A stretch of 7,199 nucleotides of DNA. Source: Pseudomonadota bacterium. GTDB taxonomy: Bacteria; Verrucomicrobiota; Verrucomicrobiia; Chthoniobacterales; UBA6821. Where the stretch lies: NCBI GenBank assembly GCA_009928265.1, contig RFPR01000105.1:1-7199 (forward strand), in the 5' to 3' direction. Below are positions 1 to 6,387 of this stretch, in pieces. Each line of letters starts with the position of its first letter. Within the stretch, counting starts at the first letter, position 1. The notes under the pieces are model-generated. The model was not told where the DNA came from. It did not search any database and saw nothing but the letters and a program-made list of their open reading frames with translations. A program made the translations under genes and the position numbers.

Positions 1-227
1 AGGTCATGGCTACTCGTTTCCTTGGCAGCATCCCCGCCAGTCACCACCGCGATCCCCTCTCCCTTCAGGAGCACCGCACGTTCCACAAGGAGGGGTGATT
101 CCCCGCTGTCGAGTGCCGTGACGGAAGCCCCACAACGACTCAGGAGACGAGCTGCTGCCAAGCCGCTTCTTCCGAGGCCGAGGACGGCCACCCGGAGACC
201 GGCGTAGGAATTTGAGGCGGGGCTCAT
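1..227 (-). CDS. murD: UDP-N-acetylmuramoyl-L-alanine--D-glutamate ligase, N-terminal part
   Basis: This is the beginning of MurD, the cytoplasmic ligase that uses ATP to add D-glutamate to UDP-MurNAc-L-Ala. Only 75 complete codons lie in the window; the rest, including the ATP-binding P-loop and catalytic domain, is beyond position 1. The visible part is the N-terminal Rossmann-like UDP-binding domain: a beta strand leads into GLGRSGLAAARLL (residues 17-29), followed by a second strand ending in an aspartate at residue 40. This is the usual MurD opening. The ATG at 225-227 leaves about ten residues before the first strand, which is normal. It starts 16 bases after the mraY stop, and no Shine-Dalgarno sequence is visible in that gap. 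The frame stays open upstream into mraY, so an earlier non-ATG start cannot be formally excluded. Identity rests on the motif plus position directly after mraY, as in many dcw clusters. Confidence 0.9.
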   Translation of the reverse strand, partial: MSPASNSYAGLRVAVLGLGRSGLAAARLLSRCGASVTALDSGESPLLVERAVLLKGEGIAVVTGGDAAKETSSHD

Positions 228-243
228 CGTGCGGGTAATCTGT

Positions 244-1359
244 TCAGCGAAGTTTGAGGGTTGCAATGCCAAGAAGACCGAAAACGATCGCCAGGATCCA
301 GAAACGCACGGTGACCGTGTTTTCCTTCCAGCCCGAGAGCTCGAAGTGATGATGCAGCGGCGACATCTTGAAAATGCGCTTGCCGGTCAGTTTGAAGCTA
401 GCGACCTGCAGAATTACCGAGAGCGCCTCTGCGACAAAGATTCCGCCCACGATGGCCAGCAATAGCTCTTGTTTGCAGCAGATGGCGAGCACACCGAGAA
501 GACCGCCGATGGCCAGAGATCCCGTGTCTCCCATGAACACCTTGGCTGGATGGCAGTTCCACCAGAGGAAACCGAGTGCTGCACCTGCCAGCGAGAGACT
601 TACGATGGCAAGTTCTCCGGAGAGCGGGTAGTAGGGAATCTGAAGATATCCGGCTGTCTTGATGTTGCCCGCTAGGTAAGTGAAGACCCCGAAACAGGCG
701 CCGGCCATCACCGTGCAGCCAGCAGCCAGGCCGTCGAGCCCGTCTGTCAGGTTCACCGCATTGGAGGAGCCGACGATGATCAGCAGGTAGAAGAGGTAGG
801 TCCAGAGACCAAGGTTGAGGACAGGCCCCTTGAGGAAGGGGATGTAAAGTTCCTGGGCCTGCTTGGCGAGTGCGGGGGTGAGTAGGAAGTATGCGGTAAT
901 TCCCCCGGCCAGGATGCACTGGAGAAGGAACTTCATCCGGCTGCTGATCCCATCGGAACTTTTTTTCGTGATCTTGAGCCAGTCGTCATAGAAGCCGATC
1001 GCCCCGTGAAGAAGAACTGTGAGAAGACAGATCCAGACAAAGGCGTTGTCCGGGCGGGCCCAAAGCAGCGTGGAAATGACGACGGCCGCGATCAGTAGGA
1101 TCCCGCCCATGGTCGGCGTTCCTTTTTTTCCGCCGTGCAACTCATTGAGGCGGTGTACCTCCTCGGCGCTACGGATCGGCTGCCCAAGTTTCAACTGAAC
1201 GAGACGTCGGATCAGGGCGTCCCCGAAAAGAAGGCAGATCAGGAAGGAGGTGAGTCCTGCGCAGAGGGCTCGGAAGGAGATGTACTGGAAGACATTCAAT
1301 CCCTTGGCGCCGGGAACGCCGTGCAGGGTGGTTACGAGCTGGGAGAGGTAGTAGAGCAT
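244..1359 (-). CDS. mraY: Phospho-N-acetylmuramoyl-pentapeptide-transferase (lipid I synthase)
   Basis: MraY is the integral membrane enzyme that transfers phospho-MurNAc-pentapeptide from UDP to undecaprenyl phosphate, giving lipid I at the inner face of the membrane. The protein has 371 residues, slightly longer than the roughly 360 of Escherichia coli. It contains many hydrophobic segments, the GTPTMGG signature (residues 80-86), the aspartate pair in GFYDDW (D125, D126), NLTDGLDG (203-210), FMGDTGS with D278 (equivalent to the catalytic aspartate of the family), and the triple histidine PLHHHFELSGW (334-344). All expected active-site residues are present, so it should be functional. A few extra residues lie in the loop before GTPTMGG (about 63-79). 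The ATG at 1357-1359 is 7 bases after the murF stop. There is no Shine-Dalgarno match in that spacer; an AGGAG lies too far upstream, inside murF. Translation therefore probably depends on ribosomes arriving from murF. Confidence 0.98.
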   Translation of the reverse strand: MLYYLSQLVTTLHGVPGAKGLNVFQYISFRALCAGLTSFLICLLFGDALIRRLVQLKLGQPIRSAEEVHRLNELHGGKKGTPTMGGILLIAAVVISTLLWARPDNAFVWICLLTVLLHGAIGFYDDWLKITKKSSDGISSRMKFLLQCILAGGITAYFLLTPALAKQAQELYIPFLKGPVLNLGLWTYLFYLLIIVGSSNAVNLTDGLDGLAAGCTVMAGACFGVFTYLAGNIKTAGYLQIPYYPLSGELAIVSLSLAGAALGFLWWNCHPAKVFMGDTGSLAIGGLLGVLAICCKQELLLAIVGGIFVAEALSVILQVASFKLTGKRIFKMSPLHHHFELSGWKENTVTVRFWILAIVFGLLGIATLKLR

Positions 1360-1366
1360 GGGAAGT

Positions 1367-2722
1367 TCAGGCGAGATGTTGAAGAATCTCCTCTAAGCGT
1401 GCGCTGCGGCTCGCCTTGAGCAGGACGGTGACTCCGGGAGAAAGAATTCCCGAGAGCATGTCGGCAGCAGCCTTTGTGTCGGGAACCAGGCGGACATCGG
1501 CGAGACCGGCCTTCGTCGCCGCTTCCGCGATCGCAGCAGCTTCCTCGCCAACACAAACCAGCAGGTCGGCCGAAGAGGCGGCCTGCACTCCAATGCGTCG
1601 ATAGGCATCACCCGCGTGGAATCCGAGTTCCCCCATGCGTCCCAGCACCGCGATGCGACGTCCCTTGTGAGAACAAAGCGTTTCGAGCGCGGCGATCATC
1701 GACTCGGGATTCGCATTGTAGGTGTCGTCGAGGATGGTCGCGCCGTTTCTTTCCAGAATACCAAGCCTGCCGCCTGTCAAGGCAACTGCCCCGAGGGCAA
1801 TAGAGCATTCTCCCAGCGGAATGTCGCAGAGAACTCCAGCGGCTATCGCCAACAGGGCATTGCCGACCATATGCCGTCCCGGAACAGGAAGGAACGTCTC
1901 CGTCTTTCCAAACTCCCCCTCGATCTCGAAGCGGGTTCCCCAGCCCTCTCTCCTGAGGTTCACGGCCCGGAGATCACCGATCCCGATTCCAACTTCGATT
2001 ACCTTCGCGGACGTCCTGCTCCGGAGTTCTATGATGAAATCGTCAGCAGCGGGCAGAATGGCACAACCATTTGGCTGGATGCGCTCCAAGAGATCCCCTT
2101 TTTCCCTGGCTATCTCTTCACGCGATCCGAGATGTTCGATGTGTGCGCTCCCGACACCTGTGATGATCCCGATGTTGGGACTGGCAAGTCCCGCAAGTGA
2201 GGCGATCTCTCCCCGGTGGTTCATCCCGATCTCCCAGACGGCCGCCTCGTCGGAGGAAGAGGCCGAGAGGATGGAAAGGGGAAGGCCTATGTGGTTGTTC
2301 AGGTTTCCTCGTGTGGCCGTGACTTGGAGCCGCGCGCCGAGAACCGCCGCGGTGAAATCCTTCGTGGAGGTCTTTCCGCTGCTTCCGGTAATTACCACGG
2401 AGCGTAGCTTCAGGCGCTCCCTCCACGCGGCGGCAAGAAGCGTCAAGCCGGCCAAGCAGTCGCTGGTGGAGAGAATTCCGAAGTGGGATGGCAGGCCAAC
2501 AGGCGGCTCAGCGTCGCAAAGAGCCGCCACCGCCCCCTTCGCAGCCGCCTCGGCGAGGAAGGCGTTTCCGTCAAAGCGCTCCCCTCGCAGGGCAACATAG
2601 AGGTCTCCGGGGCGGATATCGCGTGTATCCTTGGAGATACGGGAAACAATGGCCGACGGATCACCCGCTGTCAGCAGGGCCCCCGCCATGCTTGCGATCT
2701 CGGAAAGGCTCAGCGGATCCAT
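1367..2722 (-). CDS. murF: UDP-N-acetylmuramoyl-tripeptide--D-alanyl-D-alanine ligase
   Basis: MurF is the cytoplasmic Mur ligase that attaches D-Ala-D-Ala to the UDP-MurNAc-tripeptide, completing the pentapeptide precursor used by MraY next in the operon. It is 451 residues, the normal family size. The N-terminal substrate domain has DTRDIRPGDLYVAL (32-45). The ATP-binding P-loop is TGSSGKTS (112-119), followed by NLNNHIGLP (140-148), the metal and ATP-binding region WEIGMNHRGE (163-172, with E164 and H169), and the DDTYNANP segment (332-339) that marks MurF among Mur ligases. Near the C-terminus is KASR (436-439), where the family usually has KGSR. The start is fixed by a perfect Shine-Dalgarno sequence, AAAGGAGG, located inside the end of murE with a 9-base spacer. 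The gene begins 1 base after the murE stop. The N-terminal third is visibly paralogous to that of MurE. Confidence 0.98.
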   Translation of the reverse strand: MDPLSLSEIASMAGALLTAGDPSAIVSRISKDTRDIRPGDLYVALRGERFDGNAFLAEAAAKGAVAALCDAEPPVGLPSHFGILSTSDCLAGLTLLAAAWRERLKLRSVVITGSSGKTSTKDFTAAVLGARLQVTATRGNLNNHIGLPLSILSASSSDEAAVWEIGMNHRGEIASLAGLASPNIGIITGVGSAHIEHLGSREEIAREKGDLLERIQPNGCAILPAADDFIIELRSRTSAKVIEVGIGIGDLRAVNLRREGWGTRFEIEGEFGKTETFLPVPGRHMVGNALLAIAAGVLCDIPLGECSIALGAVALTGGRLGILERNGATILDDTYNANPESMIAALETLCSHKGRRIAVLGRMGELGFHAGDAYRRIGVQAASSADLLVCVGEEAAAIAEAATKAGLADVRLVPDTKAAADMLSGILSPGVTVLLKASRSARLEEILQHLA

Positions 2723-2723
2723 G

Positions 2724-4244
2724 TCATCGATCCTCCTTTATTTCACGCGACGCCATCGCGCGAGCCGTCACCCGGACATCATCAAAGGGATGCCTTTCCC
2801 CGTTGATCTCCTGATAGTCCTCATGCCCTTTTCCGGCAACAAGGACCAGATCCTCCGGTCCGGCGAGTTCCACCGCGCGGCGGATGGCCGACTCTCTATC
2901 AACATAGACCTCATGGGATTTGCCGCGGAATCCCTTCTCCACCTCGCGGAGGATTGCCATCGGCTCCTCTCCCCTTGGGTTGTCGGAAGTGACGATCACC
3001 TTGTCGGAGAGTTTTTCAGCAGCGGCCGCCATCAGGGGGCGCTTCAAGCGGTCCCGGTCCCCGCCGCATCCAAAAACAGTCAGGATTCGAGCCGGGGCGA
3101 TCTGCCGCAGCGAACGAAGAACGTTTTCCAGCGCGTCGGGTGTGTGCGCGTAGTCGACAAAGGCCTGGAAATTCCTTCGAGCCGGGACCCTCTCCAATCT
3201 ACCCGGGACTTGGGGAATGGTTGCTGCCGCCGCTACCGCACGCCTCAACTCGATTCCCATGACCGAAACAGCGGCAAGGGCTCCAAGGGTGTTGTAGACG
3301 TTGAAGAGTCCGATCAGGGGAGTGCGAACGAGGTAGCTCCTTCCCTTGGCATCCAACTGAAAGGTCGTTCCCAAGGAAGAAAACCGGACCGCACTGGCAC
3401 GGAAGGCACTGTTGCTTCCCTGGCCGAAGGTGATGACCGGCACCGACTTTGGAATTCTGTCTATGAGACGTCTGCCATAGCGGTCGTCTGTATTGATGAT
3501 AGCCTTTCCTTTCTTTTCCGTTTGGGAGGGAAGCCCCGTGAAGAGACGCGCCTTGGCCTCGAAGTAATCATCCATGGTCCCGTGGTAATCGAGATGATCC
3601 TGAGACAGGTTTGTGAAGATGGCGGCATCGAACTCGAGCGCACCCACCCGCTCCTGCACCAGCGCATGACTTGAAACCTCGAGCGAGGCCGCTCGGAATC
3701 CCCCGTCACGCATCACGGCCAGCATTCTCTGAAGATCGATCGATTCTGGGGTCGTCCGTGAAGCGGGTTCGGAGATTCCGGGTAATTCGTAACGGATCGT
3801 GCCGATCAACCCACAAGGACGTCCGACCGTGTTGCAGAGATGACGGATGATCCAAGCCGTCGTAGACTTTCCATTGGTGCCAGTAACCCCAGCAACGGCA
3901 AGCGTGCGCGAGGGATGGCCATAATACATTGCTGAAACCAGAGCCATGGCAGCACGGGCGGAGGGAACACGTATTGCAGGCATCCCGCCCGATGATACCT
4001 CCCCTTGGCAGACCACGGCTACGGCACCCTTGAGTGCCGCCTCCTCCACATGCCGAGATCCGTCATCATGACTTCCAGGGAGCGCAAAGAAGAGATTACC
4101 GGGAAGCATCTTCCGGGAATCGCAGGTAATTCCGGTGATGCTTCTCTCCGCCACCTCCGGGAAAGGAAGAGTGGCTATCCCGGTCAGCAAGGCACCGAGT
4201 TTTATCTCGGTGCGAGGGGTAGCCTTGGTGATCGCGGCACTCAT
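2724..4244 (-). CDS. murE: UDP-N-acetylmuramoyl-L-alanyl-D-glutamate--2,6-diaminopimelate ligase
   Basis: MurE adds the third amino acid of the peptidoglycan stem peptide in the cytoplasm, using ATP. The protein is 506 residues, typical for the family. Visible landmarks are the N-terminal domain with DSRKMLPGNLFFALPG (42-57), the P-loop GVTGTNGKSTT (119-129), TTPE near 164-167, LEVSSHAL (188-195), the NLSQDHLDYHGTMDDYFEAKARLF segment in which K231 is the likely carbamylated lysine, VDYAHTPDALEN (363-374), and GKGHE (471-475). The substrate-specificity motif reads DNPRGEEP (421-428); DNPR is the form associated with meso-diaminopimelate rather than lysine, so an mDAP wall is inferred. The ATG overlaps the ftsI stop by four bases (ATGA) and has no Shine-Dalgarno sequence, suggesting translation by reinitiation after ftsI. 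The 3' end carries the ribosome binding site of murF. Confidence 0.98.
   Translation of the reverse strand: MSAAITKATPRTEIKLGALLTGIATLPFPEVAERSITGITCDSRKMLPGNLFFALPGSHDDGSRHVEEAALKGAVAVVCQGEVSSGGMPAIRVPSARAAMALVSAMYYGHPSRTLAVAGVTGTNGKSTTAWIIRHLCNTVGRPCGLIGTIRYELPGISEPASRTTPESIDLQRMLAVMRDGGFRAASLEVSSHALVQERVGALEFDAAIFTNLSQDHLDYHGTMDDYFEAKARLFTGLPSQTEKKGKAIINTDDRYGRRLIDRIPKSVPVITFGQGSNSAFRASAVRFSSLGTTFQLDAKGRSYLVRTPLIGLFNVYNTLGALAAVSVMGIELRRAVAAAATIPQVPGRLERVPARRNFQAFVDYAHTPDALENVLRSLRQIAPARILTVFGCGGDRDRLKRPLMAAAAEKLSDKVIVTSDNPRGEEPMAILREVEKGFRGKSHEVYVDRESAIRRAVELAGPEDLVLVAGKGHEDYQEINGERHPFDDVRVTARAMASREIKEDR
2732..2739 (-). promoter_or_regulatory. Strong Shine-Dalgarno sequence for murF inside the end of murE
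   Basis: On the minus strand these bases read AAAGGAGG, containing the full AGGAGG complement to the 16S rRNA tail. Nine bases separate it from the murF ATG at 2720-2722. It lies within the last codons of murE. It is the only canonical ribosome binding site at any of the gene junctions in the window, and it fixes the murF start. Confidence 0.85.
4241..4244 (-). other. ATGA stop-start overlap, ftsI to murE
   Basis: The ftsI stop and murE start share ATGA. No purine-rich Shine-Dalgarno sequence is seen in the last codons of ftsI, so murE translation probably depends on ribosomes that finish ftsI. Confidence 0.88.
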
Positions 4245-5986
4245 CGATTGGACGCTTGGTTGGAGGAGGCAGTGGCCTGCGCGACGGTATTCTCCTGCGG
4301 TATGTCCAGGTAGCGGGCTGCACGCGCACCAATTTTCGAAAAGACAGGCGCAGCCACTAGGCCACCGTAGTTCTGATGCTCTCCAAGCGGAGCATCATCC
4401 ACAATCACGAGTCCCACGAGCCTCGGGTGATCTGCGGGAAAGAAACCTGCGAATGAAACGGTGTAGTGCCCGTCTTGATAGCCGCCTTGGGCACTGATCC
4501 TCTGTGCCGTGCCCGTCTTGCCTGCAACAACATATCCGTCGATTGCAGCGAGGGGGGCGGTTCCCTCTTTGCTAACCACTTTCTGAAGCGCGCTTGAGAT
4601 GAACTTCGATACGCCCTCTCCAACGACCTGCCGATTCGGCGGCATCTCGCTCGGTGAACTTCCTTCTCCGCGACTCAGAACAAGCCTTGGCGTCATGAGT
4701 TTGCCCCCATTTCCAACGACCGACATCGCCATGATCATCTGAATCGGCGTCACGGCAACTGACTGACCGAATGCCATACGTGTCTTGGTCAAGCCGTCCC
4801 AACGACGGGGCGGGTTCACCATACCGGAGATCTCGCCCTGAAGGGGGATCCCGCTCTTTTCACCGAAGCCAAAGGCGCGGACATAATCGTAGTAGAGCTG
4901 ATCCTTCATCATGAGGGACATCTTGGCTGAACCAATGTTGGACGAATACTGAAGGATCTCGGCAAGGCTCATGTCCCCGGCCTTGTGGTGATCCTTGATG
5001 GTCTTGCCCCCGTAGCTAAAGAGGCCGTTCTCGCAGAAGATCCTGCTCCGATCGCTGACAATCCCTTCGTTGAGGGCTGCCGATGCGACGACGATCTTGA
5101 AGACGGAACCCGGTTCATACATGTCGGTGATAATGCGGTTGCGCATCTCCTCCGGCTTGGCCTCATTGAATTTATTCGAGTCAAAGTTGGGTCGACAGGC
5201 CATCGCCATGATTTCCCCTGTCTGGGGATCGACCAATATCGCCGATGCACTCCGGGGCCTGTACTGGCGGCAGGCCGACTCGATTTCATTTTCCACAATG
5301 GCCTGAAGTCCCATGTCGATCGTGAGACGAATGTCGGAACCGTTCTCAGGCAGCTGTTCCTGCCCCCGATAGGTGACGATCTCAAGGCCCTTGCGGTCGT
5401 GTTCGATCCAACGGAAGCCGTCCTGCCCGCTTAACTCGCGATTGAAAGACTTCTCGATCCCGTCGATTCCGTGGCCGCTATGATCCACAAAACCCAGCAC
5501 ATGGCAGAGCATTTCGCCATTCGGATAGCTACGCACGGAATCTTCCTCAAGGTAGAGTCCGCGTAGCCTGGCTCTCTCCATCGCGGCGATCATGGCCTGA
5601 GCCTTTTCCTCGGCCACCTCCTTCTTGATCACCACATAGGGTCGCTTACCCTTGACTGCTGGAGAAAGCTTCCCGACCAGTTCCTCGACCGGCATCTCGA
5701 GGAACGGTGCGGCAATGGCTGCCAATGCGGCGGGATCCTTAATGTGGGTACCGTCCGCAGTCACCGTGCGGACAGGGATGTTCACCGCGAGTTCCTCGCC
5801 ATTGCGGTCGAGAATCCTGCCGCGCTTTGCCGGAATGGGCTGACAGCGGAGATGCTTCTGCGCGGCAAGCTTTGAGAAATAATCGTGCTGAAGAATCTGT
5901 AGGTGAATCAGTCTCCAGGCGAAGATGGTGAAGACGAGTACAAGCAGGGCGCAGACCACGCCAATGCGCCCTGTTGTTCCCTTCAT
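4241..5986 (-). CDS. ftsI: Septal peptidoglycan transpeptidase, class B penicillin-binding protein (FtsI/PBP3)
   Basis: FtsI is the membrane-anchored DD-transpeptidase that crosslinks septal peptidoglycan in the divisome, acting in the periplasm together with FtsW. The protein is 581 residues. It has a short basic N-terminus, one membrane anchor (about 8-25), and then the PBP dimerisation or pedestal domain, starting with RGRILDRNGEELA (56-68) and containing GFVDHSGHGIDGIEKSFN (165-182). The penicillin-binding transpeptidase domain starts near residue 220. The three catalytic motifs are present: SVFK (294-297, nucleophile S294), SSN (348-350) and KTG (490-492). It ends soon after the domain with a short polar tail rich in Ala, Ser, Gln and Asn. 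There are no PASTA repeats, so it is FtsI-like rather than SpoVD-like or Gram-positive PBP2x-like. The start ATG overlaps the stop of the upstream ftsL-like gene. An AGGAG directly touches the ATG with no spacer, so coupling is the likelier initiation mode. Confidence 0.96.
   Translation of the reverse strand: MKGTTGRIGVVCALLVLVFTIFAWRLIHLQILQHDYFSKLAAQKHLRCQPIPAKRGRILDRNGEELAVNIPVRTVTADGTHIKDPAALAAIAAPFLEMPVEELVGKLSPAVKGKRPYVVIKKEVAEEKAQAMIAAMERARLRGLYLEEDSVRSYPNGEMLCHVLGFVDHSGHGIDGIEKSFNRELSGQDGFRWIEHDRKGLEIVTYRGQEQLPENGSDIRLTIDMGLQAIVENEIESACRQYRPRSASAILVDPQTGEIMAMACRPNFDSNKFNEAKPEEMRNRIITDMYEPGSVFKIVVASAALNEGIVSDRSRIFCENGLFSYGGKTIKDHHKAGDMSLAEILQYSSNIGSAKMSLMMKDQLYYDYVRAFGFGEKSGIPLQGEISGMVNPPRRWDGLTKTRMAFGQSVAVTPIQMIMAMSVVGNGGKLMTPRLVLSRGEGSSPSEMPPNRQVVGEGVSKFISSALQKVVSKEGTAPLAAIDGYVVAGKTGTAQRISAQGGYQDGHYTVSFAGFFPADHPRLVGLVIVDDAPLGEHQNYGGLVAAPVFSKIGARAARYLDIPQENTVAQATASSNQASNR
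5983..5986 (-). other. ATGA stop-start overlap, ftsL to ftsI
   Basis: The ftsL-like stop (TGA) and the ftsI start (ATG) overlap in ATGA. The preceding bases are AGGAG at 5987-5991, directly abutting the ATG. That is too close for normal Shine-Dalgarno use on this start, so reinitiation by the terminating ribosome is the likely route. Confidence 0.85.
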
Positions 5987-6387
5987 CTCCTGAGAATACG
6001 CTGGGGCGCCCCGGCGATCACCCCGGAACCGGGTTCACGCGAGGCGGTGCGCAGGACCCCGTCTGGCTCGGCGGAAACGGGGGGAGTGATCCGAGCGACG
6101 GCCGTGTCACGCACCGCCTCGAGTTGGATGTATCCCTCGTCGAGTTTCCTCTGGAGGTATCCACGCGAGGTCATCGAGGTAATACGTGCCTCGAGGGCCA
6201 TGTTCCGGGCCTCGTATTCATGGAGTTCCTGCTCGACGAGGCGCGACTTGTTACCAACGGCATGCTGCTGATTCTTCAGATAGACAAAGAACAGGGCGGC
6301 CATGCCGACCAAAAATCCAAGTACCAGCATGCGGGCCACGAAATCGACCTCGATGGCGTTGGTAGCGCGGCGGCGATTCCCTTTCAT
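5983..6387 (-). CDS. ftsL: FtsL-like cell division protein (small bitopic coiled-coil protein)
   Basis: The gene encodes 134 residues with the layout expected of FtsL: a basic cytoplasmic N-terminus (about 1-18), a single transmembrane segment (about 19-37), and then a charged helical stretch with coiled-coil character (about 41-77, rich in Glu, Arg and Leu). FtsL normally works with FtsB and FtsQ in the periplasmic complex that activates FtsWI. FtsL diverges too fast to be recognised by sequence alone, so this call rests on architecture and on the position between rsmH and ftsI, where ftsL normally sits. The last 35-40 residues are unusual: rich in Pro, Gly, Ala and Arg, probably unstructured, and longer than in typical FtsL. 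The start is the ATG overlapping the rsmH stop (ATGA), preceded by a fair Shine-Dalgarno-like GGGGGTG. The stop overlaps the ftsI start. Confidence 0.78.
   Translation of the reverse strand: MKGNRRRATNAIEVDFVARMLVLGFLVGMAALFFVYLKNQQHAVGNKSRLVEQELHEYEARNMALEARITSMTSRGYLQRKLDEGYIQLEAVRDTAVARITPPVSAEPDGVLRTASREPGSGVIAGAPQRILRR
6384..6387 (-). other. ATGA stop-start overlap, rsmH to ftsL
   Basis: The TGA stop of rsmH and the ATG start of the ftsL-like gene share these four bases. This arrangement is commonly associated with termination-reinitiation, in which the same ribosome continues into the next gene. It implies co-transcription of both genes. Confidence 0.9.

Noticed and set aside
22..207. 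Plus-strand 61-codon frame at the window edge
   Set aside because: It is antisense to the MurD N-terminus, which has a clear GLGRSG motif; the plus-strand product is Arg/Pro/Thr-rich with no signal.
1360..1366. A promoter or terminator between murF and mraY
   Set aside because: Seven bases are too few, and no hairpin followed by a T-run or -35/-10 pair was seen at this or any other junction.
1722..2600. Plus-strand open frame of 292 codons opposite murF
   Set aside because: It is fully antisense to an intact murF. The product is rich in Arg, Ser, Pro and Ala without any family motif, typical of a shadow frame.
2631..3674. Plus-strand open frame of 347 codons opposite murE
   Set aside because: It lies wholly antisense to well-supported murE and the start of murF. 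Its translation is of low-complexity, Arg/Ser/Gly-rich type with no recognisable domain. Long antisense frames are expected in GC-rich coding DNA.
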